NCBI RefSeq assembly: GCF_000337495.1
Contig: NZ_AOIS01000054.1
Span: forward strand, 89,721 to 129,530
Length of the DNA stretch: 39,810 bases
DNA from: Haloterrigena salina JCM 13891
Lineage (GTDB): Archaea > Halobacteriota > Halobacteria > Halobacteriales > Natrialbaceae
Reading direction: 5' to 3'
How positions within the stretch are numbered: the first letter of the stretch is position 1; each line of letters begins with the position of its first letter. Position numbers and translations under genes: made by a program. Positions 32,821 through 39,810 of the stretch are shown piece by piece. Under the pieces are notes generated by a model. It worked only from the letters and a program-made list of their open reading frames with translations. It was not told the DNA's origin and searched no databases.

Positions 32821-34026
32821 ATGTCGAGTTCCGGCGACGACCTGTTTACCCGTGACGACCCTATCTTCGAGAACAAGGAGCTACTCGAGATCAACCACCT
32901 CCCGGAGGAGGGGCGGATCGTCGGCCGGGACGACGAGATCGCCGATCTCGCCAACGCCGTCAACCCGGCGATCTTCGGACAGAGTCCGAGCAACCTGCTT
33001 ATCTACGGGAAGACGGGCACCGGCAAATCCCTCTGTGCGAAACACATCTCCGAACGGTTGGTCCGCGTCGCGACGGAGGAAGGCGTCACCGCGGAGTTCG
33101 CCTACGTCGACTGCGCCCAGGACAGCACGGAGACGCAGGCGGTCCAGACGATCGCCCACTCCCTGAACGATTCCGACCGGACCGACATCAAGATCCCCGA
33201 TAAGGGGCTCAGCACGTCGACCTACTACAAGCGCCTCTGGACGGTGCTGGACTCCCAGTACGAGGTCGTCCTCATCATCCTGGACGAGGTCGACAAGCTC
33301 GACGACGACGGCATCCTCATGCAACTCTCGCGCGCGGGTGAGGCCGGCAAACTCGATGACTGCAAGATCGGCGTTATCGGAATCAGCAACAAGATCAAGT
33401 ACAAGGACCGGATGGACGAGCGGGTCAAGTCCAGTCTCTGTGAGCGGGAGTTCGTCTTCCCGCCCTACGACGCCAACCAGCTCCGGGACATCATGCAGGC
33501 TCGCAGCGACGCGTTCAAGGACGGCGTCCTCGAGCCCTCGGTCATCCCCCGGGCCGCGGCGCTGGCGGCCCGGGAACACGGCGACGCGCGGAAGGCGATC
33601 GACATCCTCCGCTACGCCGGCGAGATCGCCCAATCGAACGGCAGCGAAACGGTTCGCGAGGAGTACGTCGTTCAGGCCCGCGAACGGGCCGAGACCGACC
33701 GGTTCCGGGAACTCATCCGGGGGTCGACGCCCCACTCCCGGTACGTCCTGCAAGCCCTTGCAGTTCTCGCGCTCAACACGCCCGACGAGGACGGCTTTCG
33801 GACGACCAGGATCTTCGACGTCTACGAGGAGATCTGTCGTCAGGAGGGGTCGGACACCCTTTCCCTGCGTCGCGTCCGCGACCTCCTGAAAGAACACGCG
33901 TTCCTCGACATCATCGAGCAGTCTCGCCAGAGCGGCGGCAGCGCCGAGGGAAGCTACACCGAACACCAACTGCTCGAGGATCCGGACGTCGTCCGGAAGG
34001 TGCTCGTCGAGACCGACGACGCGTAA
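32821..34026 (+). CDS. orc1: Orc1/Cdc6 replication initiator
   Basis: A 401-residue AAA+ initiator that binds ORBs and opens the origin. N-terminal IFENKELLEINHLPEEGRIV binds near the ORB. Walker A is GKTGTGKS (63-70) and Walker B LIILDEVDKLDDDG (D155, E156). Sensor 1 is in GVIGISNKIKYKDRM, and the sensor 2/lid region HGDARKAIDILRYAGEIAQS follows. The C-terminal winged helix covers about 300-395 (RTTRIFDVYEEICRQEGSDT, SLRRVRDLLKEHAFLDIIEQ). All motifs are intact. The ATG at 32821 gives MSSSGDDLFTRDDPIFENKE, the usual start of the family. A GTG at 32806 is in frame but lies inside the ORB. The ORB 8 bp before the start suggests autoregulation. It belongs to the multi-copy haloarchaeal Orc family, and which origin it serves is inferred from adjacency. 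Confidence 0.97.
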   Translation: MSSSGDDLFTRDDPIFENKELLEINHLPEEGRIVGRDDEIADLANAVNPAIFGQSPSNLLIYGKTGTGKSLCAKHISERLVRVATEEGVTAEFAYVDCAQDSTETQAVQTIAHSLNDSDRTDIKIPDKGLSTSTYYKRLWTVLDSQYEVVLIILDEVDKLDDDGILMQLSRAGEAGKLDDCKIGVIGISNKIKYKDRMDERVKSSLCEREFVFPPYDANQLRDIMQARSDAFKDGVLEPSVIPRAAALAAREHGDARKAIDILRYAGEIAQSNGSETVREEYVVQARERAETDRFRELIRGSTPHSRYVLQALAVLALNTPDEDGFRTTRIFDVYEEICRQEGSDTLSLRRVRDLLKEHAFLDIIEQSRQSGGSAEGSYTEHQLLEDPDVVRKVLVETDDA

Positions 34027-34082
34027 TCGTCTCCTCGCGACGCCCCGACGTCCGCTGCCAGTCAGACCGGCTGCCCGGCTGT

Positions 34083-34168
34083 TTCAGTGGAAACCCGGTG
34101 TCTGCTCCGATGGCGAGCCGCGTCGGATTCAGTGGAAACGCGGTGTGTTTTCAACGGAAACCCGGTGT
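34083..34168 (+). repeat. Three variant ORBs downstream of orc1
   Basis: TTCAGTGGAAACCCGGTGT at 34083-34101, TTCAGTGGAAACGCGGTGT at 34128-34146 and TTCAACGGAAACCCGGTGT at 34150-34168. They keep the GGAAAC and GGTGT blocks of the main ORB but differ in the middle (AGT or AAC for ACC; CC or GC for GT). They share the orientation of the right cluster. Confidence 0.85.
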
Positions 34169-34176
34169 CTCCGCGC

Positions 34177-35373
34177 TCACTGAACGTTATCCCCGGTCTC
34201 CCAGCCGCGCGGCGACTCGTTCAGTCGCTCGGCGCCGTCCTCGGTGACGACGACCAGGTCCTCGATCCGGACGCCGAACTCGCCCTCGAGGTAGATCCCC
34301 GGTTCGACGGAGAAGACCATCCCGGGCTCGAGTTCCCGGTCGTTGTCCGCGACGATGTAGGGCGGTTCGTGGACCTCGAGGCCGACGCCGTGACCGGTTC
34401 GGTGGACGAATTCGTCGCCGTAGCCCGCGTCCTCGATGACCGATCGCGCCGCTCGATCGACCGCGCCGGCGGTCGCGCCGGGCTCGACGACCTCGACGGC
34501 GGCTCGTTGTGCCTCGCGGACGACTTCGTGCACCCGCTCGTACCGATCGTACTTGTCCGCGGGCTCGTCGCCGACGACGATCGTACGCGTCTGGTCGCCG
34601 GGGTAGCGGCCGGTTCCGTCCTCGAGGTCGGCGTCGACGAACGCGCCGAAGTCCAGCACGATCGGATCGCCGCGTTCGATCTCCCGGTCGCCGCTGTGGT
34701 GGTGGGGTCGGGCGCCGTTCGGTCCCGACGCGACGATCGTCTCGAACGCCGGATCGCCGCCGCCGTACTCGGCGAGCAGCCGCTCGATCTCGCTCGCCAG
34801 CGCCGCCTCCGTCCGCCCGACCAGGTCGGTCCCGCGCGAGCGGATCTCGAGCGAGACGCGGTCCGCGATTTCTCCGGCCCGCCGGAGCGCCTCGAGTTCG
34901 ACGTCGTCCTTCCGGAGCCGGAGGTCCTCGAGGACGCGACTGGCGAGGTCGAACGTCGCCGCCGGCGCACATTCCCGCAGATCCTGCGTGAACGTCGCCC
35001 ACATGCGGTCGTCGACGAGGATCGTCGGCGCGTCGTCGCCCTGCGACGAGCCGGGATCCCCGTCGCCCGCCGGCAGCAGTTCCGCCAACACTGCTTCGAT
35101 CTCCTCGAGCGGGTCGTCATCGTCGTCCCACAGCCGTACCGCCAGCGTTTCGATCGGCAGCGTCCGAAGCTGGGCGTCGTACATCGTCGGCGCGACGACG
35201 ACCGGATCGCCGACCCGCGGGACGAACAGCAACAGGTGGCGTTCCGACGGCGATTCCTCGAAGCCGGTCAGGTAGGTGAGATTCGGGCCCGGAACGAGGA
35301 CGGCCAGCGCGGCGTCGGTGCGCTCGAGTCGGCGCTGACACGCCTCGAGACGGCGTTCGAACGGGGATCGCAT
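34177..35373 (-). CDS. pepQ: M24-family Xaa-Pro aminopeptidase/dipeptidase
   Basis: A 398-residue cytoplasmic metallopeptidase with the creatinase/prolidase layout, cleaving peptides next to proline. The N-terminal domain is about 1-150 (LVPGPNLTYLTGFEESPSER). The C-terminal pita-bread domain contains the five metal ligands: D241 (VLDFGAF), D260 (GDQTRT), H328 (RTGHGVGLEVHEP), E357 (SVEPGIY) and E371 (VRIEDLVVV). All are present, so a dinuclear centre is expected. Length and start (ATG at 35373, MRSPFERRLEACQRRLERTD) are normal for haloarchaeal members. Whether it prefers Xaa-Pro dipeptides (PepQ) or longer peptides (PepP) is uncertain. It is convergent with orc1, with the variant ORBs between the two genes. 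Confidence 0.92.
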   Translation of the reverse strand: MRSPFERRLEACQRRLERTDAALAVLVPGPNLTYLTGFEESPSERHLLLFVPRVGDPVVVAPTMYDAQLRTLPIETLAVRLWDDDDDPLEEIEAVLAELLPAGDGDPGSSQGDDAPTILVDDRMWATFTQDLRECAPAATFDLASRVLEDLRLRKDDVELEALRRAGEIADRVSLEIRSRGTDLVGRTEAALASEIERLLAEYGGGDPAFETIVASGPNGARPHHHSGDREIERGDPIVLDFGAFVDADLEDGTGRYPGDQTRTIVVGDEPADKYDRYERVHEVVREAQRAAVEVVEPGATAGAVDRAARSVIEDAGYGDEFVHRTGHGVGLEVHEPPYIVADNDRELEPGMVFSVEPGIYLEGEFGVRIEDLVVVTEDGAERLNESPRGWETGDNVQ

Positions 35374-35603
35374 ACGCGAGAATTCGGTCGGCCGGGGAAA
35401 GAACGTTCGGTCGGAACGGCGACCTCGGTCTCCAACCGGCGCTCTCGAGACGGGGGAGCGACGCGAATCGATACCGGCCGCGATCGGCCCGAAACCGCCG
35501 TGCAGCGCCCGTCAACGGATACCGATAGGTAGCAGCGCGTATATGGCTTCCATGCGGTTGCAGGCCGCGGACCGACCCGCGACGAGGTTGTCAATAGCAG
35601 CGA

Positions 35604-37364
35604 ATGCGATTTACCGATGCGCGGTTGCCGTCGACGCATCCGAGCAATCGTCAGTTACGGGCCGACGGATACGGCCGTTCGACTGCGGATTCGCGATCTG
35701 ACGGGTCCGTCTGTCCCGGTTCTCTGATTGTCGTCTCGAACCGCCAGCCGTACCGCCACGAGTACGATTCGGAGGCCGAAGACTCCGGTGGCGGCGACCG
35801 ATCGACCGATACGTCGTCGATTACGGTCGACGAGCCGACGGGCGGCCTGACAGCCGGTCTCGATCCCGTTGTCCAGGCCTCCGAGGGGACCTGGATCGCC
35901 TGGGGGGACGGCGAGGCCGACTTCGACGTCGCCGACGACGACGGCTGTATCGGGGTGCCGCCGGGTGACGAGTCGTACACCCTCCAGCGGATCGATCTCT
36001 CGGAGGAGGCCGTCGACTCCTACTACTACGGGTTCAGCAATCGCGTGCTCTGGCCGCTCTGTCACGGCTTCGTCGATCTCGTCGAGAACCGATCGAACGA
36101 TTTCGAGTGGTACCGGACGGTCAACGAGCGCTTCGCCGATGCGGTGGCCGAACACGCCGAGCCCGACTCGGTCGTCTGGGTGCAGGACTATCACTTCGGC
36201 CTCGCGCCGCGGATGATCCGGGAGTCGGTTCCCCGTTCGACGACCGTCGCCCAGTTCTGGCACATTCCGTGGCCGACGCCGGCCTCGTTCCAGCACTGCC
36301 CGGGCGGGCGGGCGATCCTCGAGGGTCTGCTCGGCAACGACCTGCTCGGCTTTCACATCGACCGCTACGTCGAACGGTTCCTCGACTGCGTCGAGCGATA
36401 CTTACCCGGGGCCGACGTCGATCGGACCCAGCGAACCGTCGCCTACGGCGGGGGGACGACGCGGATCGTCGCGACGCCCATGGGCGTCGACGCGCCGACT
36501 CACGATGAGAACGCGCGGGCGGTCGACTCGGACCAGCTCTCGTCGCTGTTCGACCGCTACGACATCTCCCGCGAGAACGTCATCGGGCTCGGCGTCGATC
36601 GCCTCGATTACTCGAAGGGGATCCCCGAACGGCTGGCCGCGATCGAACGGCTCCTCGAGCGCAATCCGGGGTGGCACGGCGAGTTTACGTTCCTCCAGAC
36701 GGCGACGCCGTCCCGGACCGACATCGACGCCTACCAGCGCCACGGCGACCTCGTCAGGAGCGAAGTGACGCGGATCAACCGGCGGTTCGGAACCGACGAC
36801 TGGGAGCCGATCGTCTACACCGAAGACTACCTCTCGAACGAGGAACTGTCCGGGCTCTACCGCCGCGCTGACCTAATGGTCGTGAGCCCCCTGGTCGACG
36901 GGATGAACCTGGTCGCCCAGGAGTACGTCGCCGCGAGCGTCGACGGGGACGGTGTGCTCGTCCTGAGCGAGGGAACCGGAGCCCACGATCGGCTCGGGTC
37001 GCACGCGCTGACGATCGATCCGACCGACGTCGACGGCTTCGCATCGCAACTCGAGGCGGCGGTTACGATGGCGCCCCGCGAGGGCCAACACCGGATGAAC
37101 ACGCTCCGAAACCGTGTCTTCGACGGTGACCTCGAGTGGTGGATGGAGACCCAGTTCGACTGGATTCGCCGGGTTCACGCCGACAAGCGACGCGACGGCG
37201 GGAATCGCGGTTCCGGATCCGACTCCGATCCCGATCGCGGTCCCGGTTCCGACGCCGGTTCGGATACCGACGCGGGCCGGAGCACCGACCGCGCCGGCGA
37301 CTCGCGATCTGAGTCCCGGTCGAGTTCGGACGGGGACACGAACGAACCGCCGTCGACAGTGTGA
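35604..37364 (+). CDS. otsA: Trehalose-6-phosphate synthase (GT20)
   Basis: A 586-residue GT-B enzyme joining a nucleotide-activated glucose to glucose-6-phosphate to make trehalose-6-phosphate, an osmoprotectant route. Motifs: IVVSNRQPY near residue 43, PTGGLTAGLDPV, WVQDYHFGLAPRMIR, AQFWHIPWPTP, GLGVDRLDYSKGIPERLAAI, SPLVDGMNLVAQEYVAAS. The catalytic core ends near 525. The last 60 residues are a Ser/Asp/Arg-rich, unfolded tail, longer than in bacterial OtsA. About 38 residues precede the fold, and no better start is available than the ATG at 35604. A TATA-like CGTATATGG lies near 35538. The stop is followed after three bases by the otsB ATG, so the two form one operon. Confidence 0.94.
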   Translation: MRFTDARLPSTHPSNRQLRADGYGRSTADSRSDGSVCPGSLIVVSNRQPYRHEYDSEAEDSGGGDRSTDTSSITVDEPTGGLTAGLDPVVQASEGTWIAWGDGEADFDVADDDGCIGVPPGDESYTLQRIDLSEEAVDSYYYGFSNRVLWPLCHGFVDLVENRSNDFEWYRTVNERFADAVAEHAEPDSVVWVQDYHFGLAPRMIRESVPRSTTVAQFWHIPWPTPASFQHCPGGRAILEGLLGNDLLGFHIDRYVERFLDCVERYLPGADVDRTQRTVAYGGGTTRIVATPMGVDAPTHDENARAVDSDQLSSLFDRYDISRENVIGLGVDRLDYSKGIPERLAAIERLLERNPGWHGEFTFLQTATPSRTDIDAYQRHGDLVRSEVTRINRRFGTDDWEPIVYTEDYLSNEELSGLYRRADLMVVSPLVDGMNLVAQEYVAASVDGDGVLVLSEGTGAHDRLGSHALTIDPTDVDGFASQLEAAVTMAPREGQHRMNTLRNRVFDGDLEWWMETQFDWIRRVHADKRRDGGNRGSGSDSDPDRGPGSDAGSDTDAGRSTDRAGDSRSESRSSSDGDTNEPPSTV

Positions 37365-37367
37365 TCG

Positions 37368-38252
37368 ATGTCGGACGAAACCCTTCCGCGTCCGGTTGAC
37401 GAGGCGCGGGACCGGATCCGGTCGCGACTCGCCGCCGGCTCGAGGCTGTGTTGCTGTCTGGACTTCGACGGCACGCTCGCCCCGATCGTCGAGGACCCCG
37501 ACGCGGCGGCGCCGACGGCGGAAAACGAAGCGGCGGTCGCGTCGCTGTCGGCCGATCCTGCGGTCTCGACGGCGATCGTCAGCGGCCGCGCGCTGGCCGA
37601 CGTTCGCGACCGCATCGACGGCCCGTCGATCTACGCCGGAAACCACGGGCTCGAACTCGAGCGAAACGACTCGCTCGCCGTCCACCCGGTCGCGCGCAAA
37701 CGCGCCGCGCGCATCGACGAGGTGTGCGGAATCCTCGAGTCGGTGCTCGAGCCGATCCCGAACGCCCGAATCGAAAACAAGCGATTGACCGGGACGGTCC
37801 ACTACCGATCCGTGCCGCCGGCGATGCGGCCGATCGTCCAGCGGCGGACGCACGCGGTCGTCGACCGGTTCGGCGGCGACGCCCTCGAGGTGTCCTCCGG
37901 GAAGCGCATCCTCGAGATCGGACCGTCGATCCCGTGGGGGAAGGGGAACGCGGTCGCGTTGATCGCGGCTGATATGCCGCCGGGAGCCGTCCCGATCTAT
38001 ATCGGCGACGACGTGACCGACGAATCGGCGTTCCGGACCGTCGAATCCGACGGGATCGGGATTCGCGTCGGCGGCGACGAGCCGTCGGCCGCCTCCTATC
38101 GGCTCGACTCGCCCGACGCCGTCGCTCGGTTCCTCGAGTGGCTCGAATCGATCGCGACCGAAACGCTCGAGTGGACCGGGTCGCAAGCGAGTGCCCCGGC
38201 CGGAGCCGCGATCGCGGCCGACGGGTCGACGGATGATTACTCCGAGTCCTAA
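37368..38252 (+). CDS. otsB: Trehalose-6-phosphate phosphatase
   Basis: A 294-residue HAD-family phosphatase removing phosphate from trehalose-6-phosphate. HAD motif I is LDFDGTLAPI (D32 nucleophile, D34), motif II AIVSGRALADVR, and the cap contact NHGLELE follows. Motif III is around GPSIPWGKGNAV (K) and motif IV YIGDDVTDESAF. The N-terminus is slightly extended and Arg-rich, and about 40 low-complexity residues end the protein. It is the second gene of the otsAB operon, three bases after otsA, so the two products are made together and complete trehalose synthesis. Confidence 0.94.
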   Translation: MSDETLPRPVDEARDRIRSRLAAGSRLCCCLDFDGTLAPIVEDPDAAAPTAENEAAVASLSADPAVSTAIVSGRALADVRDRIDGPSIYAGNHGLELERNDSLAVHPVARKRAARIDEVCGILESVLEPIPNARIENKRLTGTVHYRSVPPAMRPIVQRRTHAVVDRFGGDALEVSSGKRILEIGPSIPWGKGNAVALIAADMPPGAVPIYIGDDVTDESAFRTVESDGIGIRVGGDEPSAASYRLDSPDAVARFLEWLESIATETLEWTGSQASAPAGAAIAADGSTDDYSES

Positions 38253-38319
38253 GCGATATCGAGAACACGTCCGTCCGCGTTCGCTACCACGGTGACGCCG
38301 GCCAGCGTTCTCCGGCTTC

Positions 38320-38343
38320 ACCGGCCGATTACCGCCGGCCGGT
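38320..38343. other. Hairpin after otsB
   Basis: ACCGGCCG/CGGCCGGT with an 8-nt loop, about 70 bp past the otsB stop. A possible transcript-end structure, without a T tract. Confidence 0.35.
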
Positions 38344-38529
38344 CTCGAGATCGCCGTCGGTCGCGACGCCGATACGAAAATCGTTTAGCCTGTCACTACT
38401 GAGTGACTCCGATCGATTATTCGAGGCTATCTCTCGTTTTCAATACCTTTCCTGACGTATAACCCAATCGATCAAGCCGAAAGTATTAGTTACCACTGGA
38501 AATATAGTTCCTACCGAGAGTGAACGATA

Positions 38530-38883
38530 GTGAAACTGCGTCAACCTACTGATTTCCTGATCCTTGAGGCGCTCGAGGAGAAAGGCCGGAACGTCGCAAC
38601 GAATCTCGCCGAACACACGGGGAAGAGCCGCAAAAACATCAATACTCGGTTGCCAGTACTCGAAGATTACGGGCTGGTTCGCAAGATCGGTCCGGCCGAG
38701 CGGTCCGGACTGTACGAGATTACGTCGGCAGGCAAGGCGGCGCTCGTCTATCGCGACCAGTACGACGAGGTTGACGACTTCGAGTCGCTCATCGAAGGGC
38801 CCAGCGCCGCCGGGGTCGACGACAACGGGGACCTGCAGGCGAGTTTCGTCCGCGGCGAGGACGAGAGCGACGACGACGAGTAA
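38530..38883 (+). CDS. PhiH1-repressor-like winged-helix protein
   Basis: A 117-residue regulator starting at GTG 38530 (MKLRQPTDFLILEALEEKGR). The winged helix runs over about 1-75: NVATNLAEHTGKSRKNINTR is the helix-turn-helix, LPVLEDYGLVRKIGP the recognition and following strand, SGLYEITSAGKAALVY the wing. The C-terminal 40 residues are acidic and flexible. No membrane or ligand domain is seen. GTG is chosen because the family begins at the M/V-K-L-R-x-P-T-D pattern and no ATG fits. It stands alone after otsAB, with AT-rich promoter DNA before it (38395-38529). Targets are unknown. Confidence 0.88.
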   Translation: MKLRQPTDFLILEALEEKGRNVATNLAEHTGKSRKNINTRLPVLEDYGLVRKIGPAERSGLYEITSAGKAALVYRDQYDEVDDFESLIEGPSAAGVDDNGDLQASFVRGEDESDDDE

Positions 38884-39036
38884 TCCGTTTCTGCCTCGAT
38901 CCGTTCGGACGATCCGCCGCGAAGCCGCGAGTAGCGTGACGTTGTGTCGCCGGCCGGCCGCCGATAGCGCCGATGGGCCGATCTCGAGGACGGCCGGAGC
39001 TGTCCTTCGACTCCCGCGTTCCGCTGTGCTCCTCGC

Positions 39037-39783
39037 TTATCCGAGTCCGATACCGCTGTACGCGGCGAGTTCGCGTCGCGCGCACGCGGAGAATTCCAGA
39101 CTGAGTTTTCGCGGTCGATCCGCCGGCTCCGGATACGGACGCCCGCACGCCGAGCGTTCGACGTCGGCGTCGCCGTTCCAGGCGTAACTGCTCACCATCG
39201 GCGTCGCGACGATCGCGCCGCCGTGCCGGAAGGAGACGCCGTGTTCGTGATCCAGCCCGAGCGCGTGGCCGATCTCGTGGACGAGCACCTGTATCGAGCG
39301 CGTCGCCGGCTCGTTCGGCACGATACCCCGCTCGGCGTCCGCCGCCGGCGTCGAGAGCAGGTCGTCGAACGACGCGAGCGAGGCGAGGTGTCGGGCGCCG
39401 CCGACCGACGCGACGTGCGGGAGCCCGTATCCGGTCGGCGTCCGTCGCATCTGGCCGTCCGTGACGAGCAGGTTGACGTCGGCGACGGGGGTGACCGCGG
39501 GCGCTCCCACCGCGCCCGCCGCGAGCATCAGCGGCCACTCCCCGTGGCTCGTGACGCGCGCCCCGTTTTCGGTCGAGACGTCGACGGTGCCGCCGATCGA
39601 GCACTCGAGCGTCCAGTACTCGAGATCGAAGATCCGCTCGAGGTACCCCCGAAGCCGCTCGGCGACGCCGTCGTACTCCGCGGCGCCGCTCGAGAGCCAG
39701 ACGCGGATATCGAGGGTCTCGACCGGCTCTCGAGTCGTATACGCGAGCGTTCCGACCGAGGTAAGCGAGCCGACGGCCCCGAG
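39037..39783 (-). CDS. Metzincin-type zinc metalloprotease, N-terminus cut by contig end
   Basis: About 248 residues of a metalloprotease. HEIGHALGLDHEHG is the metzincin HExxHxxGxxH motif. A Met-turn candidate follows in VATPMVSSYAWN. It resembles haloarchaeal matrixin/adamalysin-like (M10/M12) proteins. The visible N-terminus, LGAVGSLTSVGTLAYTTREP, may be the end of a signal or membrane anchor. The real start is missing: from 39784 on the sequence is sequencing adapter, and the residues MYKRQ that seem to open the frame are adapter-coded. Six or more cysteines, including DVERSACGRPYPEP, suggest disulfides and export. It is convergent with the winged-helix gene. Confidence 0.85.
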   Translation of the reverse strand, partial: LGAVGSLTSVGTLAYTTREPVETLDIRVWLSSGAAEYDGVAERLRGYLERIFDLEYWTLECSIGGTVDVSTENGARVTSHGEWPLMLAAGAVGAPAVTPVADVNLLVTDGQMRRTPTGYGLPHVASVGGARHLASLASFDDLLSTPAADAERGIVPNEPATRSIQVLVHEIGHALGLDHEHGVSFRHGGAIVATPMVSSYAWNGDADVERSACGRPYPEPADRPRKLSLEFSACARRELAAYSGIGLG

Positions 39784-39810
39784 CTGTCTCTTATACACAT
39801 CTCTGAGCGG
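39784..39810. other. Nextera transposon adapter, sequencing artefact
   Basis: The last 27 bases start with CTGTCTCTTATACACATCT, the reverse complement of the Tn5 mosaic end, followed by CTGAGCGG, which matches the older Nextera primer tail. They are not part of the genome and mark the physical contig end. Confidence 0.97.

Noticed and set aside
36873-38321. 482-codon minus-strand frame opposite otsA-otsB
   Set aside because: Arg/Gly/Val-rich shadow. Both otsA and otsB have full catalytic motifs on the plus strand.

Overview
The window is haloarchaeal (class Halobacteria). Most genes are GC-rich and encode strongly acidic proteins rich in Asp and Glu. Secreted proteins carry Tat signals, lipoboxes or a PGF-CTERM tail. 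Several promoters are leaderless, with a TATA element about 25 nt before the start codon. Family content agrees: TFB, Orc1/Cdc6 with origin recognition boxes, DUF7344, PhiH1-repressor-like winged helices and DUF5789. The genus cannot be fixed from sequence alone. The right end of the window is a contig end: the last 27 bases are Nextera transposon adapter, not genome.

Layout. 0.5-3.7 kb: a Tat-exported beta-helix protein and a family 4 glycosyltransferase. 4-7.7 kb: a DUF7344 regulator, a TFB, a 56-residue conserved small protein and an alpha/beta hydrolase. 7.7-10.8 kb: three acidic proteins of poorly known function (one DUF5789-like, one coiled coil) and a PhiH1-type winged helix. 10.8-15.8 kb: a visibly AT-rich island with a HEPN-motif protein carrying a 27-bp tandem repeat, a membrane-anchored coiled-coil protein, a Tat lipoprotein and a 231-bp MITE flanked by a perfect 8-bp target duplication. 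15.8-19.0 kb: a CheY-like receiver, an HTH protein overlapping a decapitated nucleotidyltransferase (remnant of a toxin-antitoxin-like pair) and a Fic protein with its own inhibitory motif.

19.1-25.1 kb is core-like and on the minus strand: archaeal phosphatidylserine decarboxylase, a PAS-GAF histidine kinase and an Lhr-type helicase. 25.2-31.2 kb holds envelope and metal genes: a membrane protein, a PGF-CTERM surface protein, an overlapping SCO-TlpA-CcdA operon, and a divergent P19-like lipoprotein with a His-rich stretch. Together these look like an extracytoplasmic copper/iron and thiol-redox module.

31.3-34.2 kb is a replication origin: a small zinc-ribbon gene, five ORBs in one orientation, an AT-rich spacer, opposed ORBs, orc1/cdc6 with an ORB inside its own promoter, and three variant ORBs behind the gene. 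34.2-38.3 kb carries an M24 aminopeptidase and an otsA-otsB trehalose operon. The window closes with another PhiH1-type winged helix and a metzincin protease cut off by the contig end.

The best candidates for something undescribed are the AT-rich island pair (HEPN protein plus membrane coiled coil), the SCO/TlpA/CcdA/P19 module with His-rich inserts, and the two ORB classes around one orc1 gene.
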